64,000 bases of DNA from Streptomyces fumanus (lineage in GTDB: Bacteria > Actinomycetota > Actinomycetes > Streptomycetales > Streptomycetaceae): positions 62,001 to 126,000 of the forward strand of contig NZ_BNBI01000020.1 in NCBI RefSeq assembly GCF_014655295.1. Direction: 5' to 3'. The position numbers and the translations under genes are program-made. This document shows positions 39,874 to 47,872 of this stretch, piece after piece. How positions within the stretch are numbered: the stretch's first letter is position 1; each line of letters starts with the position of its first letter. The notes beneath the pieces are model-generated. The model worked only from the letters and a program-made list of their open reading frames with translations. It was not told where the DNA came from and did no database searches.

Positions 39874-40605
39874 CTATCCTACGGCCGTTCCGAACAGGTT
39901 GCCCAGGAGGTACGTCACACCGGCCGCCGCGCCGCCCAGCACCAACTGCCGCAGTCCGCTGAACCACCAACTGCGCGCCGTCACCTTCGCCACCACCGCG
40001 CCGGACAGGAACAGCCCCGCGAGCGCCACCAGCACCGCGGGCCACAGCGCGGTCGCGCCGAGCAGATAGGGCAGCACCGGCAGGACGGCGCCCAGCGCGA
40101 AGGAGCCGAACGAGGAGACGGCCGCGACGAGCGGCGAGGGCAGGTCGGAGGGGTCGATGCCCAGTTCCTCGCGGGCGTGTATCTCCAGCGCCCGCTCCGG
40201 GTCCCGGGACAACTGGCGGGCCACCTCGCGGGCCAGGCCGGGCTCGACGCCGCGCGCCTGGTAGAGGGCGGCCAGCTCGGCCTCCTCGTCCGCCGGGTGC
40301 CTGCGCAGCTCGCGGCGCTCGACGTCCAGTTCGGCCTCGACCAGCTCGCGCTGGGAGGCGACGGAGGTGTACTCGCCGGCGGCCATGGAGAAGGCGCCGG
40401 CGGCCAGGCCCGCCAGTCCGCTCAGCACCACGGTCTGCTGGCTGACGGCGCCGCCCGCGACACCGGTCATCAGGGCGAGGTTGGAGACCAGGCCGTCCAT
40501 CGCGCCGAAGACCGCGGGGCGCAGCCAGCCGCCGTTGACATCCCGGTGGGTGTGGTTGTCGCGGTGCGCCTCGTGCAGCGCCGCTTCGGTCTCGATGATG
40601 GCCAT
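39874..40605 (-). CDS. VIT1/CCC1-family metal transporter
   Basis: 243-aa membrane protein of the VIT (vacuolar iron transporter)/CCC1 family, which moves Fe(II) or Mn(II). The first membrane segment has GAMDGLVSNLALMTGVAGG, then GAFSMAAGEYTSVASQRELVEAEL; the Met/Glu-rich cytosolic loop has the family's ERRELRRHPADEEAELAALYQARGV and three helices follow (SSFGSFALGAVLPVLPYLLG and onward). In bacteria it would export metal from the cytosol. GGGGGAG sits 6 nt before the ATG. Upstream on this strand, TTGTCG-N16-TAAAGA is a plausible promoter, and an iron-box-like site lies about 100 bp away. Confidence 0.9.
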   Translation of the reverse strand: MAIIETEAALHEAHRDNHTHRDVNGGWLRPAVFGAMDGLVSNLALMTGVAGGAVSQQTVVLSGLAGLAAGAFSMAAGEYTSVASQRELVEAELDVERRELRRHPADEEAELAALYQARGVEPGLAREVARQLSRDPERALEIHAREELGIDPSDLPSPLVAAVSSFGSFALGAVLPVLPYLLGATALWPAVLVALAGLFLSGAVVAKVTARSWWFSGLRQLVLGGAAAGVTYLLGNLFGTAVG

Positions 40606-40701
40606 GGAGGCTCCCCCAGCAGCTTCTTCAGCTTCTTTAGACGTATTCCACTTCTCGACAACATCGAATGTACGCCGCCCATTCCCTTCGCGCCAGCAAG
40701 G

Positions 40702-40720
40702 AAAGGCTGGGCTAACCTGC
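40702..40720. promoter_or_regulatory. Iron-box-like sequence between the VIT gene and the glycohydrolase operon
   Basis: The 19-mer AAAGGCTGGGCTAACCTGC matches 13 of 19 positions of the DmdR/IdeR iron-box consensus (TTAGGTTAGGCTAACCTAA), and the right half (GGCTAACCT) is exact. It lies 97 bp upstream of the VIT gene and 125 bp upstream of the glycohydrolase operon, so it could serve either. The rest of 40606-40845 is a divergent promoter region without a gene. Confidence 0.3.
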
Positions 40721-40845
40721 GGCTTTGCGCCGATTTGCTCATCCGTGATCATGCCCGCACATATGTCGACCGGGTGATGCTGCGGCCGGTCAGGCTGCGG
40801 CGGGCCGCGCACCGGGGACAGTTCCGCCGAGGGAGAGGAGGCCGC

Positions 40846-41856
40846 ATGACAGCGACCGCGTCGACCGCGCCCCGGAACACGGCCGCACTCCGCGAACGGG
40901 CGCGCGGCGCACTGCTCGGCCTCGCCGTCGGGGACGCCCTCGGGGCCCCGGCCGAGAACCTGAGGCCCTCGGAGATCCGCGCTCGCTGGGGCCGCATCAC
41001 CGGATACGTGGCCGACCGGCCCGCCGGCACCGACGACACGGAGTACGCGATCTTCTCCGGGCTGCTGCTCGCCCGGCACGGCGCGGGGCTCACCCCGGCC
41101 CATGTGGAGGCGGCCTGGCACGAGTGGATCGCCGACCGCGACGAGGGCCCGTTCCGGGGCGCCGGCTTCAGCGAACGCGGCACCCTGGAGAACCTGCGCC
41201 GGGGCCTGGCCGCGCCGATCTCCGCACAGCACCGGCACGCCTGGAGCGACGGGCTGGCCATGCGCGCGGCGCCCCACGGGGTGTTCGCGGCGGGCCGCCC
41301 GGCCGAGGCGGCCCGGCTGGCCGCCGTCGACGGCTCGGTCAGCCACGACGGCGAGGGCCTCTACGGCGGCCAGGCGGTGGCGGCGGGGGTCGCGGCGGCG
41401 ATGGCCGGGGCGCCGGTGGTCGCGGTGGTGGCCGCCGCGCTGGCCGTCGTCCCGGACGACTCCTGGACCGCCCGGTCGCTGCGCCGCGCGGTGACCGCCG
41501 CCCACCGCGGCGAACGCGCGGTCCGCTCCGCGGTGGTGGTCGGCGGCTACCCCTGGACCGACCTGGCGCCCGAGGCGGTCGCCCTCGCCTTCGGGGCGTA
41601 CGCGGCGGCCGGCGGCGACTTCGCGGACGCCGTGCTCACCGCCGTCAACATGGGCCGCGACGCCGACACGACGGCGGCGGTCGCGGGCGCGCTGGCCGGG
41701 GCGACGCGCGGCGCCGCGGCGATCCCGGCCGCCTGGGCGGCGGCCATCGGCCCGGCCCGCGGCACCTGTCTGCCCGCCATGGCCGGCCACCACGTCCTGG
41801 ACCTCGCGGACCTGCTCACCCCACCCGCCCCCGACCCGGCGGAGACCCGCCGATGA
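40846..41856 (+). CDS. ADP-ribosylglycohydrolase-family protein 1 (complete metal site)
   Basis: 336-aa member of the ADP-ribosylglycohydrolase (DraG/ARH) fold. ARGALLGLAVGDALGAPAE is the family start. The first metal motif is TDDTE (residues 62-66) and the second is GRDADTT (270-276), so both Mg/Mn-binding halves are intact. Known relatives cleave N- or O-linked ADP-ribose from proteins, but many bacterial members have unknown small-molecule substrates. GGAGAGGAGG precedes the ATG. It is the first gene of a six-gene operon; its stop overlaps the next start by 4 bp. Confidence 0.88.
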   Translation: MTATASTAPRNTAALRERARGALLGLAVGDALGAPAENLRPSEIRARWGRITGYVADRPAGTDDTEYAIFSGLLLARHGAGLTPAHVEAAWHEWIADRDEGPFRGAGFSERGTLENLRRGLAAPISAQHRHAWSDGLAMRAAPHGVFAAGRPAEAARLAAVDGSVSHDGEGLYGGQAVAAGVAAAMAGAPVVAVVAAALAVVPDDSWTARSLRRAVTAAHRGERAVRSAVVVGGYPWTDLAPEAVALAFGAYAAAGGDFADAVLTAVNMGRDADTTAAVAGALAGATRGAAAIPAAWAAAIGPARGTCLPAMAGHHVLDLADLLTPPAPDPAETRR

Positions 41857-43187
41857 CCCGTCCCCGGCCGGCCCCGACTGCGTACGCCGGCCCGGTCGCC
41901 GCACCGGTCCCGCCGGGTACCGCTCCGGCCTTCCCCACGACGGCGGCGTACACCGGCATGCCGGTGGCGGCGCCGCCGCCCGCGCCCGCGTGCGGGGCCG
42001 GACGCGCGGCGAAACGCGAAGACGCGGCCGAGTCCGCACCCACCGCCGACCCCCGTCCCGCCCACCACCGCATCGAGGGGCTCCTGCTCGGGCTGGCCGC
42101 CGGGGACGCCGCCGGGTGGCCGGCCGCGCGGCACCGGGCCGCGCGGATGCCGGAGTGGACCCGGCGGCTGACCCGGGAGCTGGACACCTTCGCGGAGCAG
42201 AACGCGACGACCACGCTGCCCGTGCCCATCGCCCTGAACCAGCCGCCGGAGCCGCTGCGGCTGGGGCCCTCCGACGACGCGGAGTGGGCGGTGTTCGCCG
42301 CCGAGGCGGTGCTGCGGGCCGGGGACGACGAGGCGCTCGGCGACCTGGGCCGGGAGCGCCGGATGCGCGCGGCCATCGACCTGACCTGGAACGCCGTCGC
42401 CGCCGAGGTCGCCGCCGCCGCGGAGCGCGCCCCCGAGGTGGAGTCGGCCGTCCTGCCGCTGCGCGCCCGGATCTCCGTGCGGGCCGGGCTCGGCAACCTG
42501 GCCACCGGGCTGCGCCCGCCCGCCACCGGTCACGACAACCCGCACTACTTCGACGACGCCGCCTGCGTCCGGGCCTGTGTCCTCGCCGTCGCCCACCCCG
42601 GCGACCCGGACACCGCCGCGGACCTCGCCGAGTTCGACGCCCGCTACACCCAGGACGGCGACGGCGTGCACGGCGCGCGGGCGATGGCGGCGGCGCTGTC
42701 CCGCGCCCTCGCCGGCGCCGACGTGCACGCCTGCGTCCGCGCCGCGCTCGCCGAGCTGCCCGAGGGCACGGAGATCGGCCGCAACGCCCGCCAGGCGCTG
42801 GACCTCGCGGCGACCGCCGGCAGCACCTTCGCCCTGGTGCCGCTCCTGGAACACCAGATCGTCGACCACGTCTACAGCTACGGCATCGCCGCCGCCGAGA
42901 CCGTCCCGGTCGCCCTCGCCCTGGCCACCGCCGCCGGCGGCCGGCTCGCGGAGGCGGTCCCGGCGGCGGCCTGTCTGTCCCGGGTCGCGGACTCCGCCCC
43001 GGCCCTGGCGGGCGCCCTCACCGGCGCGCTCGGCGGCGCCGCCGCCGTCCCCGCGCCCTGGCGGGACGCCTGCCGCACCCTCTCCGGCTGTGTGCTGCCC
43101 CAGCTCACCGGCACCGACCTGGTGGAACTCGCCGCGCTGCTCGCCGCCGCCCAGTTGCCCCGACCGGAAGGACCCAGCGGACCATGA
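41853..43187 (+). CDS. ADP-ribosylglycohydrolase-family protein 2 (degenerate metal site)
   Basis: 444-aa paralogue of its neighbours with a Pro/Ala-rich N-terminal extension of about 70 residues. The fold signature is recognisable (IEGLLLGLAAGDAAGWPAARH), but the metal motifs are altered. The first is PSDDAEW (about residues 143-149), with Ser and Ala replacing Thr. The second reads SRVADSA where GRDADTT is expected, losing one Asp and the Thr. It may have low or changed activity, or act as a structural partner of the other three. Its start and stop both overlap the neighbours by 4 bp, so it is retained in tight coupling. Confidence 0.8.
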   Translation: MTRPRPAPTAYAGPVAAPVPPGTAPAFPTTAAYTGMPVAAPPPAPACGAGRAAKREDAAESAPTADPRPAHHRIEGLLLGLAAGDAAGWPAARHRAARMPEWTRRLTRELDTFAEQNATTTLPVPIALNQPPEPLRLGPSDDAEWAVFAAEAVLRAGDDEALGDLGRERRMRAAIDLTWNAVAAEVAAAAERAPEVESAVLPLRARISVRAGLGNLATGLRPPATGHDNPHYFDDAACVRACVLAVAHPGDPDTAADLAEFDARYTQDGDGVHGARAMAAALSRALAGADVHACVRAALAELPEGTEIGRNARQALDLAATAGSTFALVPLLEHQIVDHVYSYGIAAAETVPVALALATAAGGRLAEAVPAAACLSRVADSAPALAGALTGALGGAAAVPAPWRDACRTLSGCVLPQLTGTDLVELAALLAAAQLPRPEGPSGP

Positions 43188-44347
43188 CCTCGACGGCAGC
43201 GGCCACCCTCGCGGAACGGATCACCGGCGCCCTGGTCGGCGCCGCGGTCGGCGACGCCCTCGGCGGCCCGGTCGAGGGCTACTCCCCCGAACAGATCCTG
43301 GAACGCCACGGCGGCCGGGTGTCCGGCGTCGTCGGTCCCTGGCACGGCGACGCCTGGCGCACCGCCCGCCCCCTCGCCCCGTACCACAAGGGCGACGGGC
43401 ACGTCACCGACGACACCCTCATGACACACGCCCTGATCAGGGTGTACGCCACCGTCCGCGACCACCTCGACGCGTACGCGGTCGCGGAGCACCTGGTGCC
43501 CGACCTGATGACCACCCCGCGCTGGATCCCGGAGCTGGAGGCCGAGGCGCTGCCCCTCCAGCGGATCTTCCTCGCCGAGAAGTGGCTCGTCACGCGGCTG
43601 CACTACGGCCACGCCGACCCGCGCGAGGCCGGCGTCGGCAACGTCGTCAACTGCGGCGCGGCGATGTACATGGCCCCGGTCGGCCTGGTCAACGCGGCCC
43701 ACCCGGCGGGCGCGTACGCCGAGGCGCTGGACCTCGCGGGCGCGCACCAGTCGTCGTACGGACGGGAGGCGGCCGGGGTCTTCGCGGCGGCGGTCGCTGC
43801 GGCCTGCGCGCCCGGCGCGACACCGGACTCGGTGGTCGCGGCCGCCCTGGCGCTGGCGAAGGACGGCACCCGCGCGGCCATCGAACGGGTCTGCGAAGTC
43901 GCCGCGGGGCATACGGAGTTCGAGTCGGCGCTGGCGCCGCTGCGGGCGGCGGTCGCCCCGTACGACACGGTGGGCCCGGACTACCGCGCCCCGTCGCTGG
44001 GCGCCCGTCGCCCGTCGCGGCTGCACGCGATCGAGGAACTGCCCGTCGCGCTCGGCATGGTGATCGTCGCCCGCGGCGACCACCGGCACGCCGTGCTGGG
44101 CGCGGTGAACTACGGCCGGGACTGCGACTCCATCGCCACCATGGCCGGCGCGCTGACCGGGGCGCTGGGTTCACCGGTCCCCGAGGAGTGGGCGAAGACG
44201 GTCGCGGAGGCCAGCCGCCTGGACCTGTGGGCGCCCGCGGCCACCCTCACCGAGGTGGCCCGGGAGGTCTTCACCCGGGACGTGCACCGGCGACGCGCAC
44301 ACGAACGGGCGTTCGCCGAGGTGGGAGGCGACCAGTGCCCCGCCTGA
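43184..44347 (+). CDS. ADP-ribosylglycohydrolase-family protein 3
   Basis: 387-aa member with an intact site: family start ITGALVGAAVGDALGGPVEG, first metal motif VTDDTLMT (about residues 73-80), and second motif GRDCDSIA (about 311-318) with Ser in place of Thr. An insert between the first two motifs (WHGDAWRTARPLAPYHKGDG) and a middle segment (NVVNCGAAMYMAPVGLVNAAHP) fit the larger bacterial subgroup often annotated as hydrolases of unknown substrate. The start overlaps gene 2; a possible tiny reading frame bridges it to gene 4. Confidence 0.87.
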   Translation: MTSTAAATLAERITGALVGAAVGDALGGPVEGYSPEQILERHGGRVSGVVGPWHGDAWRTARPLAPYHKGDGHVTDDTLMTHALIRVYATVRDHLDAYAVAEHLVPDLMTTPRWIPELEAEALPLQRIFLAEKWLVTRLHYGHADPREAGVGNVVNCGAAMYMAPVGLVNAAHPAGAYAEALDLAGAHQSSYGREAAGVFAAAVAAACAPGATPDSVVAAALALAKDGTRAAIERVCEVAAGHTEFESALAPLRAAVAPYDTVGPDYRAPSLGARRPSRLHAIEELPVALGMVIVARGDHRHAVLGAVNYGRDCDSIATMAGALTGALGSPVPEEWAKTVAEASRLDLWAPAATLTEVAREVFTRDVHRRRAHERAFAEVGGDQCPA

Positions 44348-44448
44348 CCCGGGACCGCCCCGCCGTCCCCGCCCACCACGTCCCGCACCACCCCGCCGTC
44401 CCCCTGCGGGCGCCCCGCCGGACCGGAGGTCACCCATGCTCCGGCTGA
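44335..44448 (+). CDS. Possible 37-aa bridging peptide between glycohydrolase genes 3 and 4
   Basis: A GTG at 44335 with GGGAGG 7 nt upstream opens a frame of 37 codons (VPRLTRDRPAVPAHHVPHHP and onward, rich in Pro, His and Arg). It starts before the stop of gene 3 and ends 13 nt inside gene 4. Its placement suggests a translational relay that loads ribosomes onto gene 4, but length and composition are weak evidence for a real product. Confidence 0.25.
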   Translation: MPRLTRDRPAVPAHHVPHHPAVPLRAPRRTGGHPCSG

Positions 44449-45800
44449 CCTGGGTGCAGCCCGAGGATCTGGTCGGGCACGAGCTGCGGCAGGCCGCGCA
44501 GGACGGCCGGGACGCGACGGCGGTCGCCCGGCGCTGGCGGGCCGCCGGTGGCGGGGAGGCACCCGCCCGCGCCGGCGCCTCCCCCGAGCCGGCCTCCCCG
44601 TACCTGCGGTCGCTCGCCGAGGAGCTGCTCGACGAACTCGCCGGGCTGCCCAGCCCGCTGGCGGCGGACGAGCCGACCGGCCTGGCGGACATCCGGGCCC
44701 GCTGCCCGGACTGGCCCGCCCCGCTCCCGCCCGGCGAGCCGCTCGGTCCGCGCCGCCTGGAGGCCGCCTGGCTCGGCCGGGCGGTCGGCTGCCTGCTCGG
44801 CAAACCCGTGGAGAAACTCCCCCTGGACGGCATCCGCCGCCTCGCCCGCGCCACCGGCAACTGGCCCCTGACCAGGTACTTCACCGCCCGCGGCGTGCCC
44901 CCGGAGCTGGCCGCCGCGCACCCCTGGAACCGCCGCTCGGCGGGCACCTCCCTCGCCGAGAACATCGACGGGATGCCCGAGGACGACGACCTGAACTACC
45001 CCCTGCTCAACCTGCTGCTCCTCCAGCGGCACGGCCGCGCCTTCCGCACCGCCGACGTGGCCCGCCTCTGGCTGGACGAACTGCCGGCGGGCCGCACCTT
45101 CACCGCCGAACGCGTCGCCTACCGCAACCTCCTCGCCGGCCTCGACCCCCCGGACACCGCCCGGCACCGCAACCCCTTCCGCGAGTGGATCGGCGCCCTG
45201 ATCCGCGCCGACGTGCACGGCTGGACCAACCCCGGCGACCCGGCCGCCGCCGCGGCCCAGGCCCACCGGGACGCGACCCTCACCCACACCGCCAACGGCG
45301 TCTACGCGGCGATGTTCACCGCCGCCGTCATCGCCACCGCCGCCACCGGCACCCACGACGTCCACGCCTGTCTGCGCACCGGCCTCACCGTCGTGCCGCC
45401 CGGCTCCCGGCTGGCCCGCGCCGTCCGCGACGCCCTGGACCTGGCCGCCGCCCACGACGACTTCGACACCGTCGTGGACGCCCTGCACGCCGTGCACTCC
45501 CCCACCCACCACTGGGTGCACGCGATCCCCAACACCGCCCTGATCGCCGCCGCCCTCACCCACGCCGGCGGCGACTTCACCGGCTCCATCCGCCGCGCGG
45601 TATCCGGCGGCTGGGACACCGACTCCGCCGGGGCGGCGGCCGGCAGCGTCGCCGCCCTGCTCACCGGCGACCCCGCCGCGCTGGGCGACCACTGGACGGC
45701 CCCGCTCAAGAACCGCCTCGCCACCTCCGTCGCCGGCCTCGACGGCACCGGCTTCGACGCCCTCGCCCACCTCACCCACCGGGAAGCCACCCGCCCATGA
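44436..45800 (+). CDS. ADP-ribosylglycohydrolase-family protein 4 (divergent)
   Basis: 454-aa divergent member. About 100 residues precede the family start, AAWLGRAVGCLLGKPVEKLP. The first metal motif is PEDDDLNYP (about residues 180-188) and the second is GGWDTDSAGAAAGS (about 390-403), a complete acidic pair. HTANGVYAAMFTAAVIATA and NTALIAAALTHAGGDFTGSI are conserved scaffold helices. It has a good ribosome-binding site (GGAGGT) and is the only glycohydrolase gene here not overlapping the previous one (88-bp gap). The stop overlaps the CoA-transferase start by 4 bp, tying the glycohydrolases to the CoA enzymes. Confidence 0.85.
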   Translation: MLRLTWVQPEDLVGHELRQAAQDGRDATAVARRWRAAGGGEAPARAGASPEPASPYLRSLAEELLDELAGLPSPLAADEPTGLADIRARCPDWPAPLPPGEPLGPRRLEAAWLGRAVGCLLGKPVEKLPLDGIRRLARATGNWPLTRYFTARGVPPELAAAHPWNRRSAGTSLAENIDGMPEDDDLNYPLLNLLLLQRHGRAFRTADVARLWLDELPAGRTFTAERVAYRNLLAGLDPPDTARHRNPFREWIGALIRADVHGWTNPGDPAAAAAQAHRDATLTHTANGVYAAMFTAAVIATAATGTHDVHACLRTGLTVVPPGSRLARAVRDALDLAAAHDDFDTVVDALHAVHSPTHHWVHAIPNTALIAAALTHAGGDFTGSIRRAVSGGWDTDSAGAAAGSVAALLTGDPAALGDHWTAPLKNRLATSVAGLDGTGFDALAHLTHREATRP

Positions 45801-46993
45801 CCGACACCGCCGCCCCCCTCACCGGCCTGCGCGTCCTGGACCTCGCCACCCTCTTCGCCGGACCCCTCGCGGCCACCCTGCTCGGCGACTTCGGCGCCGA
45901 GGTCGTCAAGGTCGAGCACCCCCTGCGCCCCGACCCGGCCCGGGGCCACGGCCCGGCCAAGGACGGCGTCGGCCTGTGGTGGAAACTGCTCGGCCGCAAC
46001 AAGCGGACCATCACCCTCGACCTGTCCAAGCCCGGCGGACGCGACACCCTGCTGCGCCTGGCCGCCACCGCCGACGTGGTCGTCGAGAACTTCCGCCCCG
46101 GCACCCTGGAACGCTGGCGGCTCGGCTGGGACGACCTGCGCGAGGCCAACCCCCGGCTGGTCCTCACCCGCGTCACCGGCTTCGGCCAGTTCGGGCCGCA
46201 CGCGCACCGCCCCGGCTTCGGCACCCTCGCCGAGGCGCTGAGCGGGTTCGCCGCGGTCACCGGCGAACCGGACGCGCCGCCGACCCTGCCGCCGTTCGGC
46301 CTCGCCGACTCCATCGCCGCCCTGGCCACGGCGTACGCGGTACTGACCGCGCTGGCCGCCCGGGACCGCACCGGCGAGGGCCAGGTGGTCGACCTGGCGA
46401 TCATCGAGCCGATCCTGACCGTGCTGGGCCCCCAGCCCCTCTGGTACGACCAGCTCGGCCTGGTCCAGCCCCGCACCGGCAACCGCTCCGCGAACAACGC
46501 CCCGCGCAACACCTACCGCACCGCCGACGGCACCTGGGTCGCCGTCTCCACCTCCGCGCAGTCGGTCGCCGAGCGGGTGATGCGCCTGGTGGGCCGCCCC
46601 GAGCTGATCGACGAGCCCTGGTTCGCCACCGGCGCCGGCCGGGCCCGGCACGCCGACGTCCTGGACCCGGCGGTCGGCGACTGGATCGCCCGCCGCCCCC
46701 GCGCCGAGGTGCTCGCCGCCTTCGAGGCGGCCGAGGCCGCGGTCGCCCCGGTGCAGGACGTACGGGACGTGCTGGCCGACCCGCAGTACCGGGCGCTGGA
46801 CACCGTCACCACCGTCGAGGACCCCGAGCTGGGCCCGATCCGGATGCAGAACGTGCTCTTCCGGCTCTCCGCGACGCCCGGCGCGATCCGCTGGACGGGC
46901 CGCCCGCACGGCGCCGACACCGAGGAGGTCCTCGCCGAGCTGGGCCTCACCCCGGGCGATCTGAAACTGCTGCGCGAGGCGGGCGCCGTATGA
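45797..46993 (+). CDS. Class III (CaiB/BaiF) CoA-transferase
   Basis: 398-aa family III CoA-transferase. It starts with LRVLDLATLFAGPLAATLLGDFGAEVVKVEHP, contains GRNKRTITLDLSKPGGRDTLLRL and VVVENFRPGTLERW, and has the catalytic Asp at residue 171 (PPFGLADSIAAL). Such enzymes move CoA between organic acids, for example from succinyl-CoA to citramalate, itaconate, formate or carnitine. Paired with a CitE-like lyase it probably activates an acid for C-C cleavage. Both ends overlap neighbours by 4 bp. Confidence 0.9.
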   Translation: MTDTAAPLTGLRVLDLATLFAGPLAATLLGDFGAEVVKVEHPLRPDPARGHGPAKDGVGLWWKLLGRNKRTITLDLSKPGGRDTLLRLAATADVVVENFRPGTLERWRLGWDDLREANPRLVLTRVTGFGQFGPHAHRPGFGTLAEALSGFAAVTGEPDAPPTLPPFGLADSIAALATAYAVLTALAARDRTGEGQVVDLAIIEPILTVLGPQPLWYDQLGLVQPRTGNRSANNAPRNTYRTADGTWVAVSTSAQSVAERVMRLVGRPELIDEPWFATGAGRARHADVLDPAVGDWIARRPRAEVLAAFEAAEAAVAPVQDVRDVLADPQYRALDTVTTVEDPELGPIRMQNVLFRLSATPGAIRWTGRPHGADTEEVLAELGLTPGDLKLLREAGAV

Positions 46994-47805
46994 CACCGCC
47001 GCCGCTGACCTGGCTGTACGCCCCCGGGGACCGGCCGCACGTGGTCGCCAAGGCGCTGGCGGCCGGCGCCGACGTGGTGGTGATCGACCTGGAGGACGCG
47101 GTCGCCCCCGACCGCAAGGAGTACGCCCGCGCGGCCACCGCCGAGCTGCTGTCCGGGCCGCAGTTGCTGCCGGTGCACGTCCGGGTGAACGCCCTGGGCG
47201 GCGCCTGGGCGGCGGCCGATCTGAAGGCGGTGGCCGGGCTGCCCGGCCTGTCGGGGCTGCGGCTGCCGAAGGTGACCTCGCCCGAGCAGATCGGCGCGGT
47301 CGCCGACGCCACCGGCGGCCCCCCGCTGTACGCCCTGCTGGAGTCGGCGCTCGCGGTGGAGCGGGCGTACCCGATCGCCGCCGCCCACCCGTCGCTGCGC
47401 GGCATCGCCCTGGGCGAGGCCGATCTCTGCGCCGACCTGGGGGTGGCCGGCGACACCGGCCTGGACTGGTCGCGCTCCCGGGTGATCGTCGCGGCGCGGG
47501 CGGCGGGACTGGCCCCGCCCTGCCAGTCCGTCCATCCCGACACCCGCGACCTGGCGGGCCTCGCCGCCTCCTGCGCGCACGGCCGCGCCCTGGGTTTCCT
47601 CGGCCGGGCGGCGATCCACCCGCGGCAGTTGCCGGTGATCGAGCGGGCCTACCGGCCCACCGCCGCGGAGCTGGAGGAAGCGGAGACGGTACTGAAGGCG
47701 GCGGCCCGGGAGCAGGGGGCGCAGGCGCTGCCGGACGGCCGGTTCATCGACGCGGCGGTGGTCGCGGCGGCCCAGCGCACGCTCTCCCGGTCCCGGCGGC
47801 CCTGA
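46990..47805 (+). CDS. HpcH/HpaI-family CoA ester lyase (CitE-like)
   Basis: 271-aa TIM-barrel lyase of the CitE/malyl-CoA lyase group: WLYAPGDRPHVVAKALAAGADVVVIDLEDAV, RVNALG, the Mg-binding Glu in LLESALAVERA, and GEADLCADLGV. SRSRVIVAARAAGLAPPCQSVHPDTRD and FLGRAAIHPRQLPVI complete the family pattern. It should split a 3-hydroxyacyl-CoA such as citramalyl-, malyl- or 3-hydroxyglutaryl-type CoA into an acyl-CoA and a 2-oxo acid. It is the last gene of the operon; a strong hairpin follows. Confidence 0.9.
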   Translation: MTPPPLTWLYAPGDRPHVVAKALAAGADVVVIDLEDAVAPDRKEYARAATAELLSGPQLLPVHVRVNALGGAWAAADLKAVAGLPGLSGLRLPKVTSPEQIGAVADATGGPPLYALLESALAVERAYPIAAAHPSLRGIALGEADLCADLGVAGDTGLDWSRSRVIVAARAAGLAPPCQSVHPDTRDLAGLAASCAHGRALGFLGRAAIHPRQLPVIERAYRPTAAELEEAETVLKAAAREQGAQALPDGRFIDAAVVAAAQRTLSRSRRP

Positions 47806-47814
47806 CGCACACGC

Positions 47815-47849
47815 CGAGGGCGCCCGGAGCAGTGCTCCGGACGCCCTCG
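47815..47849. terminator. Bidirectional terminator after the CoA lyase gene and lgt
   Basis: 17-nt arms with a single mismatch (CGAGGGCGCCCGGAGCA at 47815-47831, partner at 47833-47849) in the 67-bp gap between convergent genes. Confidence 0.7.
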
Positions 47850-47872
47850 CCGACACGCGTGCGCGGTGCCGG

